Shown in pieces: positions 16,608-26,186 of a DNA stretch of 64,000 nt. The position numbers and the translations under genes were made by a program. The notes beneath the pieces were generated by a model. That model was not told the DNA's origin. It was given only the letters and a program-made list of their open reading frames with translations, and did no database searches. Numbering within the stretch: position 1 is the first letter of the stretch; each line of letters begins with the position of its first letter. Source of the stretch: Tolypothrix bouteillei VB521301 (GTDB lineage Bacteria > Cyanobacteriota > Cyanobacteriia > Cyanobacteriales > Nostocaceae); the NCBI RefSeq assembly GCF_000760695.4, contig NZ_JHEG04000001.1, forward strand, positions 8,779,123 to 8,843,122, in the 5' to 3' direction.

Positions 16608-17783
16608 TCACAGCACATCTGTTAAGCTTTTATTAGCATAACCAGTCATTTCTATGTAGCCTGACGCTGTAACTGGTGTTTCTGCCATTTCACCTTGGAA
16701 ATTTACAGCGCCTTCCCAGTAAACAGTAGAGATATTGAGTTCTTGATTTGCCATTAAAGGTTTTCCTTCTAAAGACAACCCTAATTTGGGGATGCTTATT
16801 TTCCAATGTGCGGGATATCTAGCCCCACTGTAAGAGCTTTTCCAAGTATTCAAAACTTCTACTTGCCAATCTTTTGCAGATAGTAACTCTACTTTGCCAT
16901 CGGCTGCAATGAAATTACCACTCGATAGAGGTTCAATTGTGCCATCTTCTCGCCGCAGCAAATACAACATTAGCGCTGTATCATTATCAAATTGCAGCGA
17001 AAACCAATCCCAACCAATATCGCCAGCACTGAGAAAACTGGTAGAGTACTCGTGGTCTTTCCAACTTAAACCTTTCACTGCAAAGGTTTCTTCTCCTACC
17101 GTAACCGTACCTGTGGTTTTTTGCCGCACAATAGAGTAGTAGTAAGAAGCATTTCCCGGTTCTGAACCTTTACGGCTATAACCGCGATCGCCTTGCAATA
17201 CTGGTGGTAGGGTTTGTTGCAAAACCAAGTCCAGTGCTACTTTATCGGTTTTTGCCTTGAGTCTAACTTGACCTGGTGTTATCTCTGTCACAGACCAATC
17301 ATCTAGCCAAACACTGTATGGTTCGGCTTGTGCGCCTGCTAATCCCACAGCATTACGATTAAAGCGTTCGCTGGGATAAAATTTTTTTTCAGTAATATCA
17401 CTGACGGTAAAGTGAGCAAAATAGACTTGATTGCTGCGCCAATGAGAAGCTGATTCTACAGAAACAGATTGATTCTTTGGGGTTAAAGCACGACGGAAAA
17501 AGGTTAATTCAAAACCGAAAGGGCGACCTGTTGCAGTTTCTAAATTCCCCGTATAATACCACCACTCCGTTTGGTAATCTTCATGAGAGCCAAAATCGCG
17601 AGGAAAACTGATTTCGGTGGGTGCAAACACTTGCTTAAATTTTCCCTCCGAGGGGGAGGCTGTAGATAACCATTCTACTGTTGCTTGACCGCTCGCAGTC
17701 ACTTTTTGCGAGGGGAAGAGAATAAAAGCAATGGTACCAAGTAATGCGATCGCGCAGAGAAGGACAGTCAGTATTCGTTTCAT
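16608..17783 (-). CDS. AttH-like lipocalin-fold protein of an AttEFGH exporter
   Basis: 391 residues with an N-terminal signal or anchor (LLCAIALLGTIAFILF). The DFGSHEDYQTEWWYYTGNL start and the GLSWKDHEYSTSFL and GWDWFSLQFDNDTALMLYLLR motifs mark the AttH/CrtC family (two lipocalin-like domains). CrtC members hydrate carotenoids, but beside an FtsX-type permease and ATPase this copy matches AttH, whose role in the predicted AttEFGH transport system is unproven. It is the third gene of the minus-strand operon, 17 bp after the permease gene. Confidence 0.8.
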   Translation of the reverse strand: MKRILTVLLCAIALLGTIAFILFPSQKVTASGQATVEWLSTASPSEGKFKQVFAPTEISFPRDFGSHEDYQTEWWYYTGNLETATGRPFGFELTFFRRALTPKNQSVSVESASHWRSNQVYFAHFTVSDITEKKFYPSERFNRNAVGLAGAQAEPYSVWLDDWSVTEITPGQVRLKAKTDKVALDLVLQQTLPPVLQGDRGYSRKGSEPGNASYYYSIVRQKTTGTVTVGEETFAVKGLSWKDHEYSTSFLSAGDIGWDWFSLQFDNDTALMLYLLRREDGTIEPLSSGNFIAADGKVELLSAKDWQVEVLNTWKSSYSGARYPAHWKISIPKLGLSLEGKPLMANQELNISTVYWEGAVNFQGEMAETPVTASGYIEMTGYANKSLTDVL

Positions 17784-17800
17784 AATTCGGATAGGAGAAA

Positions 17801-20374
17801 CTATTCTTGGCGAATAGCGGAAGCAATGACAGTATTACCCAAACGCCAAGCAGGATAAACTCCTGCTAAAAGAGCAGCCACGACCGCAACACCAAAAGCT
17901 TGTATAAAGTATCCAGGCTGTAATTGCATTTGCAATGTCCAACCAAAAGAGCGAACGTTAATGACGTAAATTAAAATCCACGCCAAAACATATCCTAAAG
18001 GCATCGCTAAAATACCAGATATTGCACCCATCAATCCAGTTTCAATAAAAGTCATAAACCATAATTGCTGGGGCGTCATACCATTTGCGCGTAAGATTCC
18101 AGTTTCCCTCGTTCGCTCCAGTTGTAAACTCATTAAAGCACTCAAAACTCCAATAAAAGCAACAACCACAGCTAACAATCGCAAAGCATCTGTGATGGCA
18201 AAAGTGCGGTCAAAGATTTCTAAAGAACCCTGACGTAGGGTTTGGTTGGACTGGACAAGTAAATCTTGTTTGCCTTGAAAACGATGTTTGATAGCTGTCA
18301 CAACGTCCTCTACCCTTTCCCCTGGTTTGAGAAACAAACCAATAGATGCAATATTGTCATCCCTCCAAAGGTTTGTATAAATGTCATTGTCTAGTAAGAT
18401 TGTGCCTTGGTCGTTAGAGTAATCATAAAAAACTGCTAACACGGGAAAACTGCGCCAACCAACAGGAGTTTCTATAGTAATGTCTGTTGGGGGAACCGAG
18501 AGATTTTCTTTGAGTAGCAAAGCTTCCGAAACAATGACACCTTTCCCTGCTTCTAGACCTTCCCATGGGTTGACACCTTTGTCACGCTTCCAACTATAAG
18601 GACGTTTGCCATGAGAGACATCACCATCAGCAGAAATGAGTTTTACATGCCGATTGAATTCTTTAACCGTCGTTTCCGTTTCATTGTAGGTCACAAAATC
18701 GTCCCAATCTTCGTGTGTTTTAATTTCTGCAACGACATCCGGTGATAATTTACCTAAAACACGATTGGCTGTTGTAGCAGGAGGGGTGATGTAAATATCA
18801 GCTTGCAAAGTTTGGTCCAGCCACTGTACCACAGTGACGCGGAAGGAACCAACCATAATCGATACTCCTACAATTACCGAAACCGCCACCATCAAAGCAG
18901 CAATTGCTACTGAGGTACGACTCAGCGATCGCACAATATCTCGTATTGCCAAGCGTCCGACAACACCAAAGACAGTGTTTCCCACCCAAGCCAAGGTTTC
19001 CATTAAGAAAGCAGTCACGGGTGGTGTGAGCAATGCTGCAGCCAGTAGAATTGCGAACAACCCAGCAAACGCTAAAATTAATCCACCCGCACCAATCCGG
19101 AGCAAACCAACTCCTAAAAGGGTGAACACTGCCCATGCTAGCACCAACCAAGGCAACAAACGCCTTACCTGACTTTCCAAACTCGAGCGCTGTAAAGTTG
19201 TTTGAGGGGAAGTTCGCATCGCCTCAAGAGCAGGAATGACCGAAGCAAAAATTGATGCTGCAATGCCAACCGCCAGACCTTTCCCCAAACTCCAAGGGTC
19301 GATACTGACACTTTGCACGTTGACGACAAAATAGAAGTCGTTAATACTTTGGGTAATCAAACCCACAATACCACGTCCCAGCAAAACTCCCAGCCCCAAC
19401 CCCAAGGTAGAACCTATGAAACTAAAGACCGCAGCTTCACTAAGAATCAGTACAAATAGCTGACCGGGAGTTACACCCAAACAACGAAGGATACCAAACA
19501 GAGGTCTTCGTTGGATAACACTGAAAGTCACTGTGTTATAAATCAGAAACATTCCCACGACCAATGCTAGCAAACTCAGAGCCGTCAAATTGAGTTTAAA
19601 AGCAGCAGTCATTTGCTGGATGGCATTTTTTTGAGCTTCTGCTGTTTCCAGTTTCACTCCTTCCGGTAGAATTGCCTCAATAGCCCCTTGTTCTGTTGTA
19701 TCGTGCAGGATCAAATCGATATGGCTGAGATGATTCACCATTCCTAAAATATCTTGGGCTGAGGCAATATCCGCAAATAAAATGCTACTCAAAGCGTTGC
19801 GGGTAATGTTATTTGCTGGTTTCAATAATCCAACAACCTGAGCGCGAGTCTCTTTTCCTGCTAGATCGAGGGTGATACTGTCTCCCGCACCAATACCGTA
19901 CTGTTTGGCTAAGTCTTGGGAGAGGATAACAGTGTTAGGTTGTGTCAGAAAAGCAGTTCCACCCGTAGCGGCTTGAGATTGGTTTTCCTCAAAATAATTG
20001 CGGAATGGAGGTTCAGCAAATAAATCCACACCTACCAACCGTAAAGGTTGAGAACCGAGTTCTTTAGCTGAAATGTAACCTTCAACGATAGGGGCTGAGG
20101 TAACGCGAACTTCTCGGCGCAGTCTGGTGTAAAGACTTTCGTCGATACCTGTTGGTGAAACTGTGACAATCCGATGCGTTGCGTGTCCGGTTATGGCGTC
20201 TGTGGACAATTCAAAAGCACGTTGGGCGGAACCATTGGCTAAGTCAATGGAAACCATCATGGCAACTCCCAACGCCACCCCAAGGATCAGTAGAATATAT
20301 TGCAAGGCATTTTTCTGGATGCGACGCCAAGCCAAACGCCATAAAGGTTGATTGGATACAGTCACTTGGTTCAA
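17801..20374 (-). CDS. FtsX-type ABC transporter permease (AttFG-like, large)
   Basis: 857 residues, twice the normal FtsX/MacB length. One membrane helix at about 25-45 precedes a large periplasmic domain; helices follow at about 265-390; a second half repeats the plan with helices at about 410-500, a second periplasmic domain and helices at about 720-845. It therefore looks like a fusion of two permeases, as in large YbbP/AttF-type proteins. Such systems use ATP to move lipoproteins, lipids or other hydrophobic cargo from the outer leaflet. It overlaps the upstream ATPase gene by four bases (ATGA). Confidence 0.87.
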   Translation of the reverse strand: MNQVTVSNQPLWRLAWRRIQKNALQYILLILGVALGVAMMVSIDLANGSAQRAFELSTDAITGHATHRIVTVSPTGIDESLYTRLRREVRVTSAPIVEGYISAKELGSQPLRLVGVDLFAEPPFRNYFEENQSQAATGGTAFLTQPNTVILSQDLAKQYGIGAGDSITLDLAGKETRAQVVGLLKPANNITRNALSSILFADIASAQDILGMVNHLSHIDLILHDTTEQGAIEAILPEGVKLETAEAQKNAIQQMTAAFKLNLTALSLLALVVGMFLIYNTVTFSVIQRRPLFGILRCLGVTPGQLFVLILSEAAVFSFIGSTLGLGLGVLLGRGIVGLITQSINDFYFVVNVQSVSIDPWSLGKGLAVGIAASIFASVIPALEAMRTSPQTTLQRSSLESQVRRLLPWLVLAWAVFTLLGVGLLRIGAGGLILAFAGLFAILLAAALLTPPVTAFLMETLAWVGNTVFGVVGRLAIRDIVRSLSRTSVAIAALMVAVSVIVGVSIMVGSFRVTVVQWLDQTLQADIYITPPATTANRVLGKLSPDVVAEIKTHEDWDDFVTYNETETTVKEFNRHVKLISADGDVSHGKRPYSWKRDKGVNPWEGLEAGKGVIVSEALLLKENLSVPPTDITIETPVGWRSFPVLAVFYDYSNDQGTILLDNDIYTNLWRDDNIASIGLFLKPGERVEDVVTAIKHRFQGKQDLLVQSNQTLRQGSLEIFDRTFAITDALRLLAVVVAFIGVLSALMSLQLERTRETGILRANGMTPQQLWFMTFIETGLMGAISGILAMPLGYVLAWILIYVINVRSFGWTLQMQLQPGYFIQAFGVAVVAALLAGVYPAWRLGNTVIASAIRQE

Positions 20375-21108
20375 GCAACAACCTCCTCAACCAAGGGGCT
20401 TTGAATAACTTCTTGCTGCAAACGTCCGTGGTGCATTCGCAAAACTCGGTTGGCAAATCGGGCGATTTCCGGGTTGTGGGTTGCCATAATTAATGTTTTG
20501 TGAGTATCGCGAGTCAATTGCAGTAGCAAATTTAAAACTTTTTCTCCTGTTTCTTCGTCTAAATTCCCTGTAGGCTCATCTGCTAATACCAACATTGGCT
20601 GGTGAACCAAAGCCCTCGCGATCGCCACTCTTTGCTGCTGTCCTCCCGAAAGCTGGTCGGGGAAAGCATTGCATCTGTCTGCCAAACCGACTTTTTCCAA
20701 GAGATTCACAGCCACCTGTTTTAATTCTTTTCCCTGTCTTCCCGCCAATTCTTGAGGAAGCATGACATTTTCCAAAACTGTTAAAGTTGGAATCAAGTTA
20801 AAAAATTGAAAAATAAAGCCAATATTATCGCGTCGGAACAGAGTGCAAGCTCTTTCGTTCAGTTCTGTAATCGCTACATTTTCGATCCGAACCGTTCCTG
20901 CTGTTGGTTTTTCAATCCCAGCTATCAGATTCAACAGAGTGCTTTTCCCGCTACCACTATGACCGAGAAGAACAATAAATTCTCCTTTGTCAATGGAGAT
21001 ATTCACATCATCGATGACAGTACGGGAAGTTGCTCCTTCTTGAAATGCTTTGCGGAGATTTTGGAGTGCGATGGACACCGACGGAGTACTAGTATCATTT
21101 TGGCTCAA
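20371..21108 (-). CDS. ABC transporter ATP-binding protein (LolD/AttE-like)
   Basis: 245 residues: Walker [16 protein letters not shown]-loop [17 protein letters not shown], signature [15 protein letters not shown], Walker [12 protein letters not shown] and H-loop MATHNPEIA. The Q-loop and the DEPTGNLD Walker B place it with the LolD/MacB/FtsE group that drives FtsX-type permeases. First gene of the three-gene minus-strand operon with the permease and the AttH-like protein. Confidence 0.9.
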   Translation of the reverse strand: MSQNDTSTPSVSIALQNLRKAFQEGATSRTVIDDVNISIDKGEFIVLLGHSGSGKSTLLNLIAGIEKPTAGTVRIENVAITELNERACTLFRRDNIGFIFQFFNLIPTLTVLENVMLPQELAGRQGKELKQVAVNLLEKVGLADRCNAFPDQLSGGQQQRVAIARALVHQPMLVLADEPTGNLDEETGEKVLNLLLQLTRDTHKTLIMATHNPEIARFANRVLRMHHGRLQQEVIQSPLVEEVVA

Positions 21109-21353
21109 GGTTTCCCCCTGTTAGAAGATTAAAAAAACTTTACAATCTAGATTAACAGGAGAAGAGTATGTTATGTAAATTGTCCTGACACTTCCGCGAT
21201 CGTTTCATAGTGGGGAGTTGCATTGACTTGTTGTTGGGAGTTGGGTAGGGTGGACATTTGAGTAGACAGGTGTCATAACTGAGCCAAAAAACTATCCAAC
21301 CTGGATGCACTTACAACTTTCCAAGGAACAATTCCGTTGCCGTTGTATAAAAA

Positions 21354-21995
21354 TTATGGAATACTGTTGGCAAAGTCATATGTACCTCCACGCTCGAGCG
21401 CACGCAAGTAAGCTTTTCGCGTATGGATGCGCTCAAGAAATTCCCCGATTGAGGGTCGGCTAAGAACTTCTTGAGGGAGCATGGCAAGTAATTCGAGAGG
21501 AAAACTCATTTGGATATCGGCGGCAGTTAGATAGGAACCAACAAACCACGTGCTCTTACGAAGTTCGCCTTCTATATAATCGAAATGAAGCTTAATCTGC
21601 GGTGCGACGAATGTGCTCATAGCCTGACTATCGCCTAGTCCAAAACGGTTAAGAATGAGATTGAGGAGCAAGGGCGGCATTGCAGAGCCTTCAGCATAAT
21701 GCAGCCAATACGTATAGCGCAGACGCTCTGTTGTATTGGGGGGCGGGACTAGCCGACCATTGCCGTAGCGCTCCACCAAGTATTCGATAATAGCACCCGA
21801 TTCGGCAAGAGTCAGGTCTCCATCTGTAATCACTGGAGATTTACCAAGCGGATGGACTTGGCGCAATAACTCGGGTGCTAGCATGGTTTTTTCATCGCGT
21901 TCGTAGTACTTAATTTCGTACTCGATATCTAATTCCTCAAGCAGCCACAGCACGCGTTGCGAACGTGAGTTGTTGAGATGATGAACAACTATCAC
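21354..21995 (-). CDS. glutathione S-transferase
   Basis: 213 residues. Thioredoxin-fold N-terminal domain: LNNSRSQRVLWLLEEL (active-site Ser region), GKSPVITDGD with the cis-Pro and LAESGAIIEYLVERYG for the glutathione gamma-glutamyl group. All-alpha C-terminal domain from about residue 90. Cytoplasmic; substrate not predictable. After its TAA the same frame stays open for 26 more codons (see findings). Confidence 0.88.
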   Translation of the reverse strand: MIVVHHLNNSRSQRVLWLLEELDIEYEIKYYERDEKTMLAPELLRQVHPLGKSPVITDGDLTLAESGAIIEYLVERYGNGRLVPPPNTTERLRYTYWLHYAEGSAMPPLLLNLILNRFGLGDSQAMSTFVAPQIKLHFDYIEGELRKSTWFVGSYLTAADIQMSFPLELLAMLPQEVLSRPSIGEFLERIHTRKAYLRALERGGTYDFANSIP

Positions 21996-22108
21996 AAAAC
22001 GTTCCTCTATAAGTAGTAACTCATGATACTTGACTTTCTAGATTAGCTTAATACCAATTAAGTAACGTCCACCCTGAAGACTATCTTAAATGCAACATCC
22101 GCAAGTTA

Positions 22109-22702
22109 CTATTGAGCAGCACGCTGTTTTTCAATCGAAGCGATAGAAGAATTCTCTAGTTGAGATTCCAATTCTAAAAATTGCTTGTACTGTTTATCTT
22201 TGGACTCAAAATATTTTTCGACTGTTGTTTTTGTGGCTATAGCATTTTCATACTCATCACCACCATTAGCTAATAAACGTTCTCTCACCCGTTTGCGAAT
22301 AGCGGAAACAATTTTCCCATTGACGAGTCGAGTTTTTGACCAATCTAGAATGGGTGGTAGATATAAACCGTGCTCAATGTACTTGCCTTGAAGAATATCC
22401 TGTAAACTGTATCCCAAAAACTTTGGTATCCAGTGGTAGATAAAGCGTAAATCTGAATCTTTCTCTTCAATATTTTTATTAGAATTGTAAATACGAAAAG
22501 TTTCACTCAAAGGATTGGTAATACCTGATTGCATCTGCCACTGCCAGTTATTGATACGGTTTTAACCCTTAAGCCTCCAGCTTATCACCAAATCTCCATC
22601 CACCAAATAATTCATGTAGTGGCTTGCGCCATGATGCCAAGAAATACCGTAATTAATTGTTAGGAAAGTAGCACACATCGCCCGCATGCGGAAATTCATC
22701 AT
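22109..22702 (-). pseudogene. cryptochrome/photolyase, C-terminal part only, frameshifted
   Basis: The upstream part reads MMNFRMRAMCATFLTINYG then WHHGASHYMNYLVDGD, the FAD-binding domain of photolyases (LNFRMRAM, H-x-G-A), and stops at a TAA near 22562. In another frame from about 22560 it continues NNWQWQMQSGITN, FRIYNSNKNIEEKDSDL and FIYHWIPKFLGYSLQDILQG. The N-terminal photolyase domain is missing. Nothing upstream looks like the missing part. Confidence 0.75.
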
Positions 22703-23047
22703 TTCTCCCCTTTTCCTTGCTCCCACACTCTACAAGAAAACACTGTATTAATTCTTTTTTTTATACCGTTTTCATGACCAACCTAGCTGGCAAATCCATT
22801 TACTTCAATCAACATCCGTCTCCATTACCACTTTGGTATGAGCTTTTTACTTAAATTGCATCCAGACATTTCAGCAACTGTTTTTCCCGAAAAACATCAC
22901 TAAGTACTTACACATAAATATTTATATATTTTTTGAAGCCATTGAAATCGTTGTAAGCCAACACTGTTCCTTGTTACCCGTTCCCTGTTGCCTCTCCCAA
23001 TTAGATAATTTATTTTGCATAACTACTTAGCGTTCCTGGTCTTCTAC

Positions 23048-23496
23048 TTACTGCCACCAACTGCTTCCATACAATTTGGTGTAGAATCGCTCAAACCCTT
23101 ACCTGGAGTAATATTCACCTCTTTGAGTTCCTGGATCAATTCCTACTTTTTTCTCAGAAACTTTTAGATTTTTTCATCTCTTGTACTATGAGAATTTCCG
23201 GTATTTAGTAATTTTGTACTCATTTGACTGCCATTGTTGCTTCCTTTTTCCATATGCAACCAACGTCTCAATGCTCAATGCTCAATGATATCAAGCTCAC
23301 AAACCATTGCTACCTCAGGGTTTCCCCTGTTTGTCTATCTCTTACATTCTTACTGCCATTTTGCTGCTTCCATTCTTATACTTACTGCCATCGACTGCTT
23401 CCGTGATTGTCACAATCGCCTCTTTGGCTCAACGTCATCATCAGCATTTCAAGCTTTTTTACTGCCATCGACTGCTTCCACTTTACTGCCATCGCC
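23048..23496. repeat. degenerate 20-21-bp repeats before CRISPR array 1
   Basis: Copies of a motif like TTACTGCCATCGACTGCTTC(C) are at 23048-23068, 23225-23244 (diverged), 23350-23371 (diverged), 23382-23402, 23459-23479 and a partial one at 23483-23496. Spacing is irregular (24 to 177 bp). Apart from these, 22703-23541 shows no gene. Confidence 0.6.
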
Positions 23497-23541
23497 TGGG
23501 TAAAGTGACAGCATCTTTTATTCCTATAGCAGCTAAAACGT

Positions 23542-24451
23542 GTTTTAATCCCGTTGCCGGGAATCGCTGCGTTTCAAGCAGCAAAGTTTCAGCCGCCGCC
23601 TGGAACTCGTGGATTGTTTCAATCCCGTTGCCGGGAATCGCTGCGTTTCAAGCTTCTTCTTGTTTGTTAATTCTCCAAGCGATTGGTTTCAATCCCGTTG
23701 CCGGGAATCGCTGCGTTTCAAGCAGTGCTACCCGCAAACATTGGTATTTCTATATTCTGTTTCAATCCCGTTGCCGGGAATCGCTGCGTTTCAAGATCAA
23801 AGATGATGTCTCCAACGCCTTCCAAGCCCAAAACAAGTTTCAATCCCGTTGCCGGGAATCGCTGCGTTTCAAGACCTTACGTTGGAATTAAACTGTTTGG
23901 ATATAACAAGTTTCAATCCCGTTGCCGGGAATCGCTGCGTTTCAAGCAAGCGTTATCGGAACCCAGTTGAAAGTTAAGTTCGTTTCAATCCCGTTGCCGG
24001 GAATCGCTGCGTTTCAAGTTTAAGTAAGTCTTTATACTACGTAAGGTGCGATCAGTTTCAATCCCGTTGCCGGGAATCGCTGCGTTTCAAGTTTAGGTTG
24101 CTGGATAATTCCAAGGTTGCAACTTAGTTTCAATCCCGTTGCCGGGAATCGCTGCGTTTCAAGCAGGGTTATCAAAGAGTCCAAGCCAAAGTATATCGTG
24201 TTTCAATCCCGTTGCCGGGAATCGCTGCGTTTCAAGTTGCTAGGATAATTCATTGATAAGTACCCTCTGGTTTCAATCTAGCAACGGTGCGGTGTATGAT
24301 GAATTAAGTTTTAGGATAATTCATTGATAAGTACCCTCTGGTTTCAATCCCGTTGCCGGGAATCGCTGCGTTTCAAGCCGCCGGATATTTATTTGCAAAC
24401 AAGCAATAACGTTTGTTTCAATCCCGTTGCCGGGAATCGCTGCGTTTCAAG
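23542..24451 (-). CRISPR. CRISPR array 1, twelve repeats plus one truncated
   Basis: 37-bp repeat, + strand beginning GTTTCAATCCCGTTGCCGGG and ending AATCGCTGCGTTTCAAG. Starts: 23542, 23616, 23686, 23759, 23837, 23910, 23982, 24055, 24127, 24200, (24270, only 9 bp), 24341, 24415. Spacers are about 33-41 bp. The first copy is degenerate (GTTTTAATCC), which marks the old, leader-distal end, and a conserved leader abuts the right end, so transcription is leftward and the RNA repeat ends GATTGAAAC, a common crRNA handle. No cas genes are in the window, so processing is in trans or absent; the subtype is not assignable by eye. Confidence 0.97.
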
Positions 24452-24731
24452 CCCGCCATCTGAAACCCTTAAATAGCATGGATTCTACGAGCCGTTTTGG
24501 CAGATCGAAAAAATGACCTCATTTGCGGCTCGCTTATTGACATATACTGTCAATAGTTCTGAATTTCAAAATGCTACAACTATTAACTTGTCTAGGTTCT
24601 GGCGTTTTTGGCAGAACCCCCTAGGTTTTAGCCCCCGCTTCGGTTTGCCAAACATCAATCTAGTAACATTATAGACGGACTGCATCCGGGCGTCCAGCGA
24701 TCGCTTAGATATCTTCATGTTAATTGTAGCG
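24452..24731 (-). promoter_or_regulatory. leader of CRISPR array 1
   Basis: 280 bp that are repeated almost exactly at 26666-26945 beside array 2. Conserved landmarks: CCCGCCATCTGAAACCCTTA at the array junction, CAAAATGCTACAACTATTAA, GGCAGAACCCCCTAGGTTTT. At 84 bp from the array lies the palindrome TTGACATATACTGTCAA (24537-24553), whose centre is the reverse complement of that in leader 2. It should hold the pre-crRNA promoter; I see no convincing -10/-35 pair. Confidence 0.85.
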
Positions 24732-25127
24732 ATCGCCGAGCGGGTAGTGAATGCCACGGAACTCGAAAGAATCAATCGCCTACTGCCGCTCCTGCCTCAA
24801 GCGTTGGAAATTGAGCGCGAACTGTACAAACTTATCGAAAAATATTTAACAAATCCAGGAAAAAAAGGGAACAATGACACCCTAGCATCCATATCAACCA
24901 GTGGAAATACAAGACTTGCTGACGATAGCGCTTTTGGGTTTAGAGCACCGGCAGTCCTTTCGTTACTCGCGATCGCAGCTTACAGAGCATTTTTAGATTC
25001 AGACTACAATTGGATATTTCCTTTTGAAGAATTCTCCCCACGATTGTTAAAAAAACTCTGGGAAGATAAGTTACTTGTTGCACTGAAAAAGGAAAAAGCT
25101 AATTTGTGCAGGTATTTTTCTCATTAA
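24717..25127 (+). CDS. hypothetical protein, doubtful
   Basis: 136 residues if it starts at 24717, which lies inside the shared leader; a later start is possible. A helical N-terminal part (LERINRLLPLLPQALEIERELYKLIEKYL) is followed by a low-complexity linker and a segment ending NWIFPFEEFSPRLLKKLWED. No family recognised. The next frame overlaps it and encodes an ABC-transporter relic, so it may itself be a remnant. Confidence 0.3.
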   Translation: MLIVAIAERVVNATELERINRLLPLLPQALEIERELYKLIEKYLTNPGKKGNNDTLASISTSGNTRLADDSAFGFRAPAVLSLLAIAAYRAFLDSDYNWIFPFEEFSPRLLKKLWEDKLLVALKKEKANLCRYFSH

Positions 25128-25294
25128 ACGTGATTGTGTCTTGCTTACAGTCTCTAGCAACTTTTGGAGCGGGGATTAACCGTCTCTACAGCTTTGCTGA
25201 GTACTTGGAAGCCCCCGACAAAGAAAATCAGCAACAAGATTGTTTACGGTTAGCATTTCTGGTTATAAAACAGCACACATCCCAATTAGGTTGA
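25106..25294 (+). pseudogene. relic of an SbmA/BacA-like ABC transporter
   Basis: Residues 13-38 of this frame read CLQSLATFGAGINRLYSFAEYL then EAP, matching the end of the membrane domain of the intact transporter at 1672 (NLTSLGAGIERLSEFYNILQQP). No membrane helices precede it and no ATPase follows. It lies between the two CRISPR arrays. Confidence 0.55.
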
Positions 25295-25337
25295 TACGCT
25301 CTTCCCCGTAATTTTCCTGCTCATCGAAGCGTTGTAT

Positions 25338-25655
25338 TTATAACTCCTCGTCCTGCATGACAGCTTCAAAATCCTGTCCCCCATAAAACACCCCGTGGAT
25401 GGTTACGCGGTCAGGTTTCACGGAAAAAGCGATTGTTACCCGTTTGGCATACCCGATAGTCCGCAAATTCGGTCGGAAATCATCGCGTTTAGTACCGCGT
25501 TCCGGGAAGGTGGTAAGGCTCTGGCAAAAGCCAATGATGCCATTGACGTAACGCTCTGCCCGTTCCTCCCCGCCACGGTCGGCAATATAGGTGTAGAGAT
25601 CGTCAAGTTGCTGCTCTGCCCGTGGCGAGAAGATGACGTTGTATTGTTTCATCAA
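25338..25655 (-). CDS. parE: ParE/RelE-family toxin
   Basis: 105 residues. IFSPRAEQQLDDLYTYIADRGGEERAERYVNGI is the N-terminal helix pair of ParE/RelE toxins, LTTFPERGTKRDDFRPNLRTIGYAKRVTIAFSV the central sheet and VFYGGQDFEAVM the terminal strand. ParE members poison gyrase; RelE members cut mRNA; the two cannot be separated by eye. It lies 3 bp after the antitoxin gene. The module sits between the CRISPR arrays. Confidence 0.88.
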   Translation of the reverse strand: MMKQYNVIFSPRAEQQLDDLYTYIADRGGEERAERYVNGIIGFCQSLTTFPERGTKRDDFRPNLRTIGYAKRVTIAFSVKPDRVTIHGVFYGGQDFEAVMQDEEL

Positions 25656-25658
25656 GCG

Positions 25659-25937
25659 TTACTCTGCTGTTGTCCGCTTACGGTACCGGGAGCGGATACG
25701 CGCCATAACCTGTTCTGCGGGGACACCTAATGTTTCATCAGCTTCACATTCGTCATAACTTTTGACGACTTCTTCCCGCAGCCACTTCTCCATAGCAGCG
25801 TCACGCGCCTGGAGCGTCCGCAGACCATCGCGGATAACTTCACTTTCTGTTGCATACTCGCCAGAGGTGACTTTAGCCCTAACCATTTCCAGCATGTCAT
25901 GAGGCAACGTGATAGTAAGTGCTTGGGTTGTTCTCAT
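25659..25937 (-). CDS. parD: ParD-family antitoxin
   Basis: 92 residues. The N-terminal ribbon-helix-helix (ALTITLPHDMLEMVRAKVTSGEYATESEVIRDGLRTLQ) is the DNA-binding and dimer domain of ParD antitoxins; the charged C-terminal tail should wrap the toxin. First gene of the pair, probably autoregulated. TGTATGATTAAATCATACA at 25973-25991 is a perfect palindrome 35 bp upstream and a good operator candidate. Confidence 0.88.
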   Translation of the reverse strand: MRTTQALTITLPHDMLEMVRAKVTSGEYATESEVIRDGLRTLQARDAAMEKWLREEVVKSYDECEADETLGVPAEQVMARIRSRYRKRTTAE

Positions 25938-25972
25938 AAGCGATTCTCCTGCTTAAAGCCTGCTTATCACAA

Positions 25973-25991
25973 TGTATGATTAAATCATACA
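25973..25991. promoter_or_regulatory. palindrome upstream of parD, candidate autoregulatory operator
   Basis: TGTATGATT and AATCATACA flank a single central A: a 19-bp perfect palindrome directly upstream of the ParDE genes, the position where RHH antitoxins bind their own promoter. Confidence 0.55.
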
Positions 25992-26186
25992 CTTAAAAAA
26001 GCCTTAGCAGAGCTTAAAGCTACAGCCAGCAGTCCTTTATTCCTAACGGAAGTTAAGCAAGACTTATGAATTGATCGGAAACCCACCGATAAGCTTTTGT
26101 AAATTCCCGAACTGATGAACGAGAAAAGGGGCTTATTGGCTGGTACGCTAACTTAGAGACATTAAACTTTGTAATTACTAGTATTG

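Noticed and set aside
23307..23970. Overlapping + strand frames through CRISPR array 1
   Set aside because: The translation is repetitive (RCRESLRFK) and comes from the 37-bp repeats, not from a gene.
24566..24775. Minus-strand frame in both CRISPR leaders (MKISKRSLDARMQSVYNVTR and on)
   Set aside because: The same frame occurs at 26780-26983, but only because the leaders are duplicated; no family, and it lies in sequence expected to be regulatory.
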